Below are positions 41,858 through 50,522 of a DNA stretch of 64,000 bases, one piece after another. Source of the stretch: Pseudomonas fluorescens. GTDB lineage: Bacteria; Pseudomonadota; Gammaproteobacteria; Pseudomonadales; Pseudomonadaceae. Position numbers and translations under genes: made by a program. Each line of letters opens with the position of its first letter. The first letter of the stretch is position 1. The DNA lies in the NCBI RefSeq assembly GCF_001307275.1, contig NZ_CP012831.1:5696501-5760500 (forward strand), written 5' to 3'. Below the pieces are notes generated by a model that was given only the letters and a program-made list of their open reading frames with translations, did not search any database and was not told where the DNA came from.

Positions 41858-42522
41858 CAGGAGTGCTCCACGTGGATGGCTTCGAACTGGGTGTCATGCA
41901 TCACTTCGGCGACCGAGCGACCGCTGCGCACCGCCTCGACCATGCCGTCCTGGCGGCGGGCGATGCGCTCGCCCAGGTCGAGCACCTTGTCGATGTGGGT
42001 CTGGGGAATGAAGACGGTCCCGCAGTTGTCGGCAATGACAAAGTCGTCTTCGCTGACATCGACGCCAGCGACGGGGATGGTCACTGCCGCGTCGATTTGA
42101 ATGACGCGGTTGCGGGCACTGACCATGGTCACGCCGCGGCCAAACACCGGATAGCCAATGGCTTCGCTGCCGTCGATGTCGCGGCTGAAACCGTCGATCA
42201 CCGTACCGCGCACCTGCTTGCCGACCGCGGCGTTGGCGAGAATGTCGCCCCAGCAAGAGACGCCTTCGATTCCACCTGCGATCACCAAGACGCGATCATC
42301 GCTGTCGATCTGCTCCACCACCGGGGTGATCAGATGGACCGTGGGGACGTTGTCGGATTTAGCGGCCAGCAGCACGGTGCTGGCGCGGCCGACGATCTTC
42401 GGGCAATTCCATAGTGGGCGCAGCCCAACGGTGGCTCCCGGCAACCCGAGGAAATCCAGGGCGTCGGACACCGTGTTGGTGTCCAGCGCCGCCAAGCGGT
42501 CCAGCAAACTCATAGCATTCAT
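41857..42522 (-). CDS. RraA-fold aldolase/decarboxylase paralogue
   Basis: A 221-residue member of the same family and first gene of the operon. D-X20-R-D is intact (WGDILAN...VIDGFSRD). It starts at ATG 42522 with a GGGA about 8 nt upstream; a TTG at 42528 is possible. It diverges from the LysR gene at 42628 (105-bp gap), probably its regulator. Confidence 0.88.
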   Translation of the reverse strand: MNAMSLLDRLAALDTNTVSDALDFLGLPGATVGLRPLWNCPKIVGRASTVLLAAKSDNVPTVHLITPVVEQIDSDDRVLVIAGGIEGVSCWGDILANAAVGKQVRGTVIDGFSRDIDGSEAIGYPVFGRGVTMVSARNRVIQIDAAVTIPVAGVDVSEDDFVIADNCGTVFIPQTHIDKVLDLGERIARRQDGMVEAVRSGRSVAEVMHDTQFEAIHVEHS

Positions 42523-42627
42523 GGGCAAATCCCAAAGGTGGCGGAGGGGCCCAGTGTCGAGGAGGAAGTTTCATAGGTATATTACTGATCACGTAACCCA
42601 CAGATACGCTGAACCTATGGATCGCCC

Positions 42628-43533
42628 ATGATCAATTTCCGTTTGATTCGTCATCTCTGGCTGTTCCTGGCGGTTGCCGAGGAACAGAATTTCGGGCGCG
42701 CGGCCAAGCGCCTGGGCATGTCCCAGCCACCGCTGAGCGAGCAGATCCAGGTGCTTGAGCAGGCGCTCAAGGTCAAGTTGTTCGAGCGTTCGCGACGTGG
42801 GGCGCAACTGACCCCGGTGGGGGCGGCGATCCTGCCGGCGGTGCGTAAATTCGCTGATCAACTGGAGCGCCTGGAACTGGCCGTGGAAGAAGCCGTGGCG
42901 GGGCAGTCGGGCATGCTGACCATCGGTGCGATCTCCACCGCCATGTTCGATGTGTTGCCAGGGTTGATCGAGCAACTGAAGGCCGAGCATCCGCACCTCA
43001 CCGTGTCTGTCCGGGAGATCGACAGTGTCGAAGCCGTGCCGGCATTGGAAGCCGGAGACATCGACCTGGCCTTCGCCCGGCTGGACGGGGACCTGGGCCA
43101 TTCGATCAGGTCATTGCCGTTGAGGGAAGATCGCCTGGTGGTGGCCTTGCCCAGCGATCATCCCCTGGCTTCGCGGACACGGATCAGCCTGTCGAGCCTG
43201 TCCACCGAGCCCTTGGTGATGTTTTCCCGCAAGGTCAGCCCGGTGTACTTCGATAACCTGATCGCGACCTGCCGGGCCAGCGGCTTTTCGCCTCGGGTAC
43301 TGCATGAAGTGCGCTCCGTTGCCTCGCAAATTGCCTTCGTCAGCTATGGCCAGGGCATTGCGCTGGTGCCGGCGTCGTTGAAGAAAATGGCGCCGCAGAA
43401 CGTGGTGTTCCGACCACTCAGCCAGAAGCTCAACGTCGTGACCACCGCCGTGGCCTGGAATGCCGGACGGCTCAATCCGCTGGTGGAGGAGGTGGTGGCA
43501 CGTTTGCAGGGGCGGGGACGAACAGAGGGTTGA
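42628..43533 (+). CDS. LysR-family transcriptional regulator
   Basis: A 301-residue LysR regulator with an N-terminal HTH (AEEQNFGRAAKRLGMSQPPLSEQIQVLEQ), close to the CatM/BenM/TfdR type that controls aromatic or organic acid catabolism. It is divergent from the RraA operon. The alpha/beta hydrolase follows on the same strand. Confidence 0.92.
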   Translation: MINFRLIRHLWLFLAVAEEQNFGRAAKRLGMSQPPLSEQIQVLEQALKVKLFERSRRGAQLTPVGAAILPAVRKFADQLERLELAVEEAVAGQSGMLTIGAISTAMFDVLPGLIEQLKAEHPHLTVSVREIDSVEAVPALEAGDIDLAFARLDGDLGHSIRSLPLREDRLVVALPSDHPLASRTRISLSSLSTEPLVMFSRKVSPVYFDNLIATCRASGFSPRVLHEVRSVASQIAFVSYGQGIALVPASLKKMAPQNVVFRPLSQKLNVVTTAVAWNAGRLNPLVEEVVARLQGRGRTEG

Positions 43534-43662
43534 TCGATAGGTTTGGCATATCAAGGCAATCCCGAATCAGGAATTTACACAACCCTGGATTGCCCCGACA
43601 TTGCGAGCCTGATTGCCGGCAATGCGTCCTGGCATACTCTGTTCACTCAAGGAATGACTCAC

Positions 43663-44481
43663 GTGCCCCCAGTCGAAATGTTCTCTGAACTGAAACTCCC
43701 CCTGACCGTGGAGGGTGTTGCACTGAACGTCGCCACTCTGCGGCGTGAGGGCGAGCGTGCCCCTATCCTGTTCCTGCATGGATTTGGTTCGACCAAGGAA
43801 GACTATGCCGACATCGTGCTGCACCCGGCATTCAATGGTCATCCGTTTGTCGCCTATGACGCTCCGGGTTGCGGCGAAACCCAGTGCGCCGACCTTTCCC
43901 GGATCAGCATTGTGTTCCTGCTGGAAACGGCCTTGCAGGTACTGGCGCATTTCGACATCGAACGCTTCCATCTGGTGGGCCATTCCATGGGCGGGTTGAC
44001 CGCACTGATGCTGGCCCATCACTTCCCTGGCCGGGTGCTCAGCTTTGTCGATATCGAAGGCAACGTGGCCCCGGAAGACTGTTTCCTCAGTCGACAGATC
44101 GTGGACTATCCGAGCGGCGATCCCGAGGCGTTTTTCACCGCCTTCATCGAGCGTGCCCGCCACGCGCCGGCCTACGCCAGTGGTCTTTATTCGGCGAGTC
44201 TCAGGCATAAGGTCCGCGCCGGTGCCGTGCCGGGGATTTTCCACTCCATGGTCGAGCTCTCCGACAATGCCGACCTGATGGGCAAGTTTCTCGGCTTGCC
44301 GTGCCCGAGGATGTTTATGTTCGGCGAGCAGAATGCCTCGCTGTCCTACCTGTCGCACCTCCAGGCCGAAGGCATCCGGCTGGCGTCGATCGCCGATTGC
44401 GGGCATTTCCCGATGTACTCCAACCCCGTGGCGATGTGGCAACAGATCGCCGATTTCCAGGCCGGCGTCGTGGCGGAATAA
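43663..44481 (+). CDS. Alpha/beta hydrolase
   Basis: A 272-residue alpha/beta hydrolase: LFLHGFGSTKEDY (oxyanion hole), nucleophile elbow GHSMGG with Ser, an acidic residue in the FGEQN loop, and His in DCGHFPMY. I chose GTG 43663, 9 nt after AAGGA. ATG 43654 touches the Shine-Dalgarno and ATG 43678 is a shorter alternative. Ester or C-C bond cleavage is possible; the substrate is unknown. Confidence 0.85.
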   Translation: MPPVEMFSELKLPLTVEGVALNVATLRREGERAPILFLHGFGSTKEDYADIVLHPAFNGHPFVAYDAPGCGETQCADLSRISIVFLLETALQVLAHFDIERFHLVGHSMGGLTALMLAHHFPGRVLSFVDIEGNVAPEDCFLSRQIVDYPSGDPEAFFTAFIERARHAPAYASGLYSASLRHKVRAGAVPGIFHSMVELSDNADLMGKFLGLPCPRMFMFGEQNASLSYLSHLQAEGIRLASIADCGHFPMYSNPVAMWQQIADFQAGVVAE

Positions 44482-44500
44482 GCCCGTTGTGCCGCACCTC

Positions 44501-45360
44501 GCCACAAAGGCATCCCCTCTCCAGGGTGTGGATGTCAGGGGTGGCGCCTACCGCGTGCATCGACCTTCTTGCCACACCGCCAAACCGCTCTTGTGGCGAG
44601 GGAGCTTGCTCCCGCTGGCTGCGCAGCAGCCTAAAAGCTGAACGCAATCCGCCTGACAGATCTCGGTAACGGGTCTGGGGCCGCTGCGCAGCCCAGCGGG
44701 AGCAAGCTCCCTCGCCACAAAGACATTCCCTATCCAGGATGTGGACGTCAGGGGGGCGCCTACCGCATGCATCGACCTTCTTGCCACACCGCTAAACCGC
44801 TCTTGTGGCGAGGGAGCTTGCTCCCGCTGGCTGCGCAGCAGCCTAAAAGCTGAGCGCAATCTGCCTGAGAGACCTCGGTGACGGGGCTGGGGCCGCTGCG
44901 CAGCCCAGCGGGAGCAAGCTCCCTCGCCACAAAGGCATTCCCTCTCCAGGATGTGGATGTCAGGGGTGGCGCCTACCGCGTGCATCGACCTTCTTGCCAC
45001 ACCGCCAAACCGCTCTTGTGGCGAGGGAGCTTGCTCCCGCTGGCTGCGCAGCAGCCTAAAAGCTGAGCGCAATCCGCCTGAAAGATCTCGGTAACGGGGC
45101 TGGGGCCGCTGCGCAGCCCAGCGGGAGCAAGCTCCCTCGCCACAAAGGCATCCCCTCTCCAGGGTGTGGATGTCAGGGGTGGCGCCTACCGCGTGCATCG
45201 ACCTTCTTGCCACACCGCTAAACCGCTCTTGTGGCGAGGGAGCTTGCTCCCGCTGGCTGCGCAGCAGCCTAAAAGCTGAACGCAATCAGCCTGAGAGATC
45301 TCGGTAACGGGTCTGGGGCCGCTGCGCAGCCCAGCGGGAGCAAGCTCCCTCGCCACAAAG
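44501..45360. repeat. Tandem array, 4 copies of a 213-bp REP-containing unit
   Basis: The marker GCCACAAAG(G/A)CAT recurs at 44501, 44714, 44926, 45139 and 45352, so the period is 212-213 bp. Each unit carries two inverted REP sequences (GTGGCGAGGGAGC...GCTCCCTCGCCAC) around GCTGGCTGCGCAGCAGCC, and a spacer with CCGCGTGCATCGACCTTCTTGCC. Units differ by few substitutions. Open frames across it are artefacts of high GC and repetition. The array separates the alpha/beta hydrolase from the monooxygenase operon. Confidence 0.95.
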
Positions 45361-45621
45361 GCATTCCCTCTCGCCACAGGTTTCGCATACCTCAGGTCCA
45401 AACAAGACTCGCCTTGTTCCCTTGGGCATCACGCTCGGGCAGTAGCCCATTTTTTTCCTTCCCAGCAACGACAAAAACCCTCGTTTCGCAAATCCCCGCC
45501 TGCCAACACAATCGCCTCGACACCTCATCCCGATAACCGCAACCGCAGAACAACAAGAAAACCGAACCCGAGGCGGCGCCATGCCGGCCTGAATCAAACC
45601 TAATGCCGGAAGTGCACAGAC
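45361..45621. other. Promoter region of the monooxygenase operon
   Basis: About 260 bp without a gene follow the 213-bp array. It contains a last partial REP (CTCGCCACAGG). I see no clear regulator site and no convincing -35/-10 pair. Confidence 0.4.
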
Positions 45622-46947
45622 ATGCCTGTTGAAACCCTACGCATCGATACGCTTGTTATAGGCGCCGGCCAGGCCGGCGTGGCCATGAGTGAGCACTTGA
45701 GCCGACAAGGCGTGCCTCATCTTGTCGTGGAGCGCAGCCGCATTGCCGAGGCCTGGCGCACGGCTCGTTGGGATTCGCTGGTGGCCAACGGGCCGGCCTG
45801 GCACGACCGCTTTCCGGGGTTGGAATTCGAAGGGCTCGACCCGGATGCCTTCGCGACGAAGGACCAGGTGGCCGATTACTTCGAAGCCTATGCCCGCCAG
45901 TTCAACGCACCGATCCGTACTGGCGTGGAGGTCCGGGGCGTCGAGCGCAATATCGGGCGTCCGGGCTTCACCGTTGAAACCTCCGACGGCCTGATCGAAG
46001 CGATCCACGTGGTCGTCGCCACCGGGCCCTTCCAGCGGCCGGTGATTCCACCGATTGCGCCGGACATGGCAACGGTCACCCAGCTTCACTCGGCTCAGTA
46101 TCGCAACCCCGGGCAATTGCCCGAGGGGGCTGTGTTAGTGGTGGGCGCCGGGTCATCGGGGGTGCAGATCGCCGATGAACTGCAGCGCGCCGGCAAGCAG
46201 GTCTATCTCTCGGTGGGGGCCCACGATCGTCCGCCCCGGGCCTATCGCAACCGCGATTTCTGCTGGTGGCTGGGCGTGCTGGGCGAGTGGGATGCGGAGG
46301 CGGTCCAGCCGGGCAAGGAGCACGTCACCATCGCGGTGAGCGGTGCCCGTGGTGGCCATACCGTGGATTTTCGCCGGTTGGCCCACGAGGGCATCACCCT
46401 GGTGGGGCTGACGAAATCGTTCAATGGCAGCGTGGTGACCTTTGAACCGAATCTGGCCGAAAACATCGCCCGCGGCGACGAAAACTACCTGGCGCTGCTG
46501 GATGCCGCCGACGCCTACATCGCCCGCAACGGCTTGGACCTGCCGCCCGAACCTGAAGCTCGCCACCGGCTGCCTGATCCGCAATGCCTGACCCAACCGA
46601 TTCTGGAACTGGACCTGGTCGCCGCCGGCGTGACCAGTGTCATCTGGGCCACCGGCTACTCGGTGGATTACAGCTGGCTGAAAGTCGATGCCCTCGGCGC
46701 CAATGGCAAGCCTCGGCATCAGCGTGGCGTTTCCAGTGAACCGGGCCTGTATTTCGTCGGCTTGCCCTGGCTGTCGCGACGGGGCTCGGCGTTCATCTGG
46801 GGTGTCTGGCATGACGCCCGGCATATTGCCGACCACATCGTGAAGCAACGCATTTACCTCACCTATCAAGATGCTGCCCAACGCCAGGCCCCGGCACTCG
46901 ACAGCGATTCACACCGTTCGAAAACCAGTCTCACGGGAGTTCGTTGA
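45622..46947 (+). CDS. NAD(P)/FAD-dependent monooxygenase-like protein
   Basis: A 441-residue CzcO/flavin-containing-monooxygenase-like enzyme. The FAD motif VIGAGQAG is at residues 12-19 and the second dinucleotide motif VVGAGSSG is near residue 174. It also has the ATG motif IWATGY typical of FMOs near residue 350. It may oxygenate a N- or S-containing substrate or carry out Baeyer-Villiger chemistry. It begins the FMO-Rid-DUF1028-ArgE operon. Confidence 0.88.
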   Translation: MPVETLRIDTLVIGAGQAGVAMSEHLSRQGVPHLVVERSRIAEAWRTARWDSLVANGPAWHDRFPGLEFEGLDPDAFATKDQVADYFEAYARQFNAPIRTGVEVRGVERNIGRPGFTVETSDGLIEAIHVVVATGPFQRPVIPPIAPDMATVTQLHSAQYRNPGQLPEGAVLVVGAGSSGVQIADELQRAGKQVYLSVGAHDRPPRAYRNRDFCWWLGVLGEWDAEAVQPGKEHVTIAVSGARGGHTVDFRRLAHEGITLVGLTKSFNGSVVTFEPNLAENIARGDENYLALLDAADAYIARNGLDLPPEPEARHRLPDPQCLTQPILELDLVAAGVTSVIWATGYSVDYSWLKVDALGANGKPRHQRGVSSEPGLYFVGLPWLSRRGSAFIWGVWHDARHIADHIVKQRIYLTYQDAAQRQAPALDSDSHRSKTSLTGVR

Positions 46948-47357
46948 TGCCTACTCACACGCGCATTCGCATGTTCAACACCAAGGACACCTACCCGAAC
47001 CAGACGCTGGACAACGACCTGTGCCAGGCCGTACGAGCCGGCAACACCGTCTACGTGCGTGGTCAGGTCGGTACCGATTTCAATGGTCAGCTGGTGGGTC
47101 TCGGCGATCCTCGCGCCCAGGCCGAGCAGGCCATGCGCAACGTCAAGCAATTGCTGGAAGAGGCCGGCAGCGACCTGAGCCACATCGTCAAGACCACGAC
47201 GTACCTGATCGACCCGCGCTATCGCGAGCCGGTGTACCAGGAGGTCGGCAAGTGGCTCAAGGGCGTGTTTCCGATCTCCACCGGCTTGGTGGTCAGTGCC
47301 CTGGGCCAGCCGCAGTGGCTGATGGAAATCGACGTGATCGCGGTGATCCCTGAATAA
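46947..47357 (+). CDS. Rid-family (YjgF/UK114) protein without the catalytic Arg
   Basis: A 136-residue Rid protein with the family segments GNTVYVRGQVG and WLMEIDVIAVIP. The Arg that begins the RSxVEVxxLP stretch in RidA (position 105 in Salmonella) is replaced by Ile (FPISTGLVV). Such family members usually lack imine deaminase activity (family knowledge). A role in handling an unstable intermediate from the monooxygenase is possible. ATG 46947 overlaps the upstream stop by one base. Confidence 0.9.
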   Translation: MPTHTRIRMFNTKDTYPNQTLDNDLCQAVRAGNTVYVRGQVGTDFNGQLVGLGDPRAQAEQAMRNVKQLLEEAGSDLSHIVKTTTYLIDPRYREPVYQEVGKWLKGVFPISTGLVVSALGQPQWLMEIDVIAVIPE

Positions 47358-47367
47358 GGAACGGAAC

Positions 47368-48042
47368 ATGACCTTTTCCATCGTTGGACGCTGTGCCGAA
47401 ACCGGCCAGTTGGGCATCGCCATCAGTTCCTCGAGCATTGCCGTCGGCGCCCGTTGCCCCTGGTTGCGCGCGGGCGTCGGCGCGGTGTCGAGCCAGAACA
47501 TTACCCTGCCGGCCCTGGGCCCGCAGGTTCTCGATGAACTGGCGGGTGGCCTGGCGGCGCAAGCGGCACTGGAGCGGACCCTGGCGCGCAACGGCTACAG
47601 CCAATACCGGCAAGTGGCGGTGATCGATGCCGAGGGCCGCACGGCGATTTTCAGCGGCGAGCATACCCTGGGCACCCACAACGCAGTGGCCGGTGAGCAA
47701 TGCGTGGCGGCCGGCAATCTGTTGGCCAACGCTGGGGTGATCGAGGCCATGGTCACGGCCTTCGAGCAGGGCGGTGGTTGTCTTGCGTCGCGTTTGATGA
47801 GCGCGTTGCAGGCCGGGCAGGCGGCGGGCGGGGAGGCCGGGGCGGTGCATTCGGCGGCGCTGTCGGTGGTCGATGACCTGACCTGGCCCATCGTCGATCT
47901 GCGGGTGGATTGGGCCGAGGAAAATCCCATCGGCGAGCTGGAAAAACTCTGGCTCGCCTATCAGCCGCAATTGCAGGATTACCTGACCCGCGCGCTCAAC
48001 CCGACCCTGGCGCCGAGTTATGGAGTGCCGGGTGATGAGTGA
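47368..48042 (+). CDS. DUF1028-family Ntn-hydrolase-fold protein
   Basis: A 224-residue DUF1028 protein (MTFSIVGRCAETGQLGIAISSSSIAVG; SGEHTLGTHNAVAG). The fold is reported to resemble Ntn hydrolases but the family's activity is not settled. The gene lies between Rid and ArgE-like genes and overlaps the latter by 8 bp. Confidence 0.88.
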   Translation: MTFSIVGRCAETGQLGIAISSSSIAVGARCPWLRAGVGAVSSQNITLPALGPQVLDELAGGLAAQAALERTLARNGYSQYRQVAVIDAEGRTAIFSGEHTLGTHNAVAGEQCVAAGNLLANAGVIEAMVTAFEQGGGCLASRLMSALQAGQAAGGEAGAVHSAALSVVDDLTWPIVDLRVDWAEENPIGELEKLWLAYQPQLQDYLTRALNPTLAPSYGVPGDE

Positions 48043-49204
48043 GCTGCGCAGTCGCGCGCTGCTTGCCGAACTGGTGAGCTTTGCCACGGTCAGCCGCGAT
48101 TCGAACCTGGCCTTGATCGAGTTCGTGCGCGACTACTTGCAAGGGCTGGGTGTGAACAGCGAGCTGATCTACAACGCCGAGCGAACCAAGGCCAACCTGC
48201 TGGCGAGCATTGGCCCGGCGCTGCCCGGTGGCGTGGTGTTGTCCGGGCACACCGATGTGGTGCCGGTGGACGGGCAAGCCTGGACGGTCGAGCCGTTCTG
48301 CCTGACCGAGATGGACGGTAAATGGTTCGGGCGCGGCACGGCGGACATGAAGGGATACCTGGCCTCGGTGCTCGCGGCGGTGCCGGTGTTCTTGTCCAGC
48401 CCGCTTCGGCGACCGGTGCACCTGGCGTTTTCCTATGACGAAGAGGTGGGTTGCCTGGGCGTGCGCAGTTTGCTGGAAGTGCTGCCGCAGCGTATTGCGC
48501 AACCGGCGCTGTGCCTGATCGGCGAACCCACCGAACTCCAACCGGTGCTGGGCCACAAAGGCAAGCTCGCCATGCGTTGCCATGTCAAAGGGGCGGCTTG
48601 CCATTCGGCCTATGCGCCTTACGGGGTCAACGCTATCGAACAGGCGGCGCGCCTGATCGGGCGGTTGGGCGAGATCGGCGCGCAACTGGCCGAACCCTCG
48701 CGGCACGACCCGCGCTTCGACCCGGCGTTTTCCACAGTGCAGGTCGGGGTGGTCCACGGCGGCACGGCGCTGAACATCGTCCCGGCGGACTGTCGTTTCG
48801 ATTTCGAGGTACGCGCCTTGCCGGATTTCGATCCCCTCGTGGTGGCTGAGCAATTGCAAGGTTATGCCGAGCAGACCCTGCTGCCGGCAATGCAGGCGGT
48901 GGCGGGGGATACAGCGATCCGCTTCGAACCGTTGTCGGCCTACCCGGGCTTGGCCACTTCGCCGGACAGCGCGGCCGCCCAACTGGTTGCACGGCTGTGC
49001 GGCAGCGACGCTTTCAGCACCGTCGCTTTTGGCACCGAAGGCGGCCTGTTCCATCAGGCCGGGGTGCCGACGGTGGTCTGTGGCCCCGGCAGCATGGACC
49101 AGGGGCACAAGCCCGACGAATACGTGAGCGTTGAACAAATGGCTGCCTGCGACCGCTTGATGGATCGGCTGGCGAGCTATCTCTGTGAACCCAATGATTG
49201 CTGA
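48035..49204 (+). CDS. ArgE-like M20 deacylase
   Basis: A 389-residue M20 metallohydrolase of the acetylornithine deacetylase type. Metal-ligand segments are LSGHTDVVPV, GRGTADMKGYL, YDEEVGCLG (catalytic Glu-Glu) and IGEPTE; a C-terminal His ligand is in QGHKPDEYV. It probably hydrolyses an N-acyl amino acid; the context is a catabolic operon rather than arginine biosynthesis. ATG 48035 has GGAG 10 nt upstream. A longer frame begins at 48020. Confidence 0.9.
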   Translation: MSELRSRALLAELVSFATVSRDSNLALIEFVRDYLQGLGVNSELIYNAERTKANLLASIGPALPGGVVLSGHTDVVPVDGQAWTVEPFCLTEMDGKWFGRGTADMKGYLASVLAAVPVFLSSPLRRPVHLAFSYDEEVGCLGVRSLLEVLPQRIAQPALCLIGEPTELQPVLGHKGKLAMRCHVKGAACHSAYAPYGVNAIEQAARLIGRLGEIGAQLAEPSRHDPRFDPAFSTVQVGVVHGGTALNIVPADCRFDFEVRALPDFDPLVVAEQLQGYAEQTLLPAMQAVAGDTAIRFEPLSAYPGLATSPDSAAAQLVARLCGSDAFSTVAFGTEGGLFHQAGVPTVVCGPGSMDQGHKPDEYVSVEQMAACDRLMDRLASYLCEPNDC

Positions 49205-49341
49205 CCGCAAGGTGCCTGAGGAGGACGATTTCAATGGAAGGAGATTCCTCGCGGTCAGCCAGGCGACACCCATGAACAGGCCGACAAGAGCCTTTGCTGT
49301 AGACCTTGCCGCCCGTATTTACGGTCACTTTTGAGTCCCGT

Positions 49342-49370
49342 CACCGGCTCGTGCGGGCGAGCCGGTATTT
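49342..49370 (+). terminator. Stem-loop with T-rich tail before the binding-protein gene
   Basis: CCGGCTCG-TGCGGG-CGAGCCGG followed by TATTTT: a perfect 8-bp GC stem. It lies between the ArgE-like gene and the binding-protein ATG at 49386. It can act as a weak terminator, as an attenuator, or protect the downstream mRNA. Confidence 0.5.
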
Positions 49371-49385
49371 TCGAGGAACCGCTTC

Positions 49386-50426
49386 ATGTCCAGATCCTTG
49401 CGTTGCAATATTGCGTGTGCCCTGGCGTTGCTGAGTACCAGTGTCCTGGCCGCGCCACAGAGCCTGACCGTGATTTCCTTCGGCGGCGCCACCAAGCAGG
49501 CCCAGGACAAGGCCTACTTCCAACCTTTCAATGCCAGCGGTGCGGGAAACATCGTGGCCGGCGAATACAACGGTGAGTTGTCGAAGATCAAGGCCATGGT
49601 CGCAGCCGGCCATACCAGCTGGGACGTGGTCGAAGTGGAGAGCCCCGAGCTGTTGCGTGGTTGTGAAGAGGGGCTGTTCGAGAAGCTTGACCTGGGGCGC
49701 CTGGGCGACCCGGCGAACTATGTGCCGGGAGCGCTCAATGAGTGTGGGGTCGCCACCTACGTGTGGTCGATGGTCCTGGCCTATGACCAGAGCAAGCTCG
49801 CCAAGGCACCCAAGTCCTGGGCGGACTTCTGGAACGTGGCCGAGTACCCGGGCAAGCGCGGCCTGCGCAAGGGTGCCAAGTACACCTTGGAAATCGCGTT
49901 GCTAGCCGATGGGGTCAAGGCGCAAGACTTGTACAAGGTGTTGAACACGCCCGAAGGTGTGTCCCGGGCCTTCGCCAAACTCGACCAGATCAAGACGAAT
50001 ATCCAGTGGTGGGAGGCCGGCGCGCAACCGGCGCAGTGGCTGGTGGCGGGGGATGTGGCGATGAGCGCCGCCTACAACGGCCGCATCGCTTCGGCGCAAA
50101 AGGAAGGCATGAAGCTGAGCATTGTCTGGCCGCAGAGCCTGTACGATCCGGAGTACTGGGCGGTGGTCAAGGGCACGCCGAACAAGGCCCTGGCCGAGCA
50201 GTTCATTGCCTTTGCCAGCCAGCCGCAGACCCAGAAAGTGTTTTCGGAAAACATCCCTTATGGGCCGGTGCACCGCAAGACACTGGCGCTGTTGCCGACG
50301 GCGGTACAGGAACAGTTGCCCACCGCCGAGGCCAACCTGGCTGAAGCCCAAGCCGTGGACGCGGAGTTCTGGGTCGACCATGGCGAGGAACTGGAACAAC
50401 GCTTCAACGCCTGGGCCGCTCGCTAG
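49386..50426 (+). CDS. Periplasmic solute-binding protein (PotD-like, family 1)
   Basis: A 346-residue protein with signal peptide (CNIACALALLSTSVLA) and the two-lobed ABC binding-protein fold of the spermidine/putrescine family (LTVISFGGATKQAQDKAYF; DVAMSAAYNGRI). No permease or ATPase is encoded nearby. It probably collects the compound processed by the operon upstream. Confidence 0.87.
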   Translation: MSRSLRCNIACALALLSTSVLAAPQSLTVISFGGATKQAQDKAYFQPFNASGAGNIVAGEYNGELSKIKAMVAAGHTSWDVVEVESPELLRGCEEGLFEKLDLGRLGDPANYVPGALNECGVATYVWSMVLAYDQSKLAKAPKSWADFWNVAEYPGKRGLRKGAKYTLEIALLADGVKAQDLYKVLNTPEGVSRAFAKLDQIKTNIQWWEAGAQPAQWLVAGDVAMSAAYNGRIASAQKEGMKLSIVWPQSLYDPEYWAVVKGTPNKALAEQFIAFASQPQTQKVFSENIPYGPVHRKTLALLPTAVQEQLPTAEANLAEAQAVDAEFWVDHGEELEQRFNAWAAR

Positions 50427-50437
50427 ACATATCCCTT

Positions 50438-50465
50438 GTGGCGAGGGAGCTTGCTCCCTCGCCAC
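50438..50465. repeat. REP hairpin at the convergent ends of two genes
   Basis: GTGGCGAGGGAGC and GCTCCCTCGCCAC with TT between them form a 13-bp perfect palindrome, 12 bp after the solute-binding-protein stop. It may act as a bidirectional 3'-end structure; no long T-run follows. Confidence 0.85.
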
Positions 50466-50522
50466 GGGGTTGGTGTTTTACTTACAGGCCGGGGCGGGCA
50501 GTTGTGCCTGGCCTGCCGTGGC

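Noticed and set aside
44548..45285. 245-codon frame on the minus strand through the 213-bp repeats
   Set aside because: The translation is a repeat of REP-derived segments (LRSQREQAPSPQ); period 212-213 bp would shift frame between units and no homologue is known.
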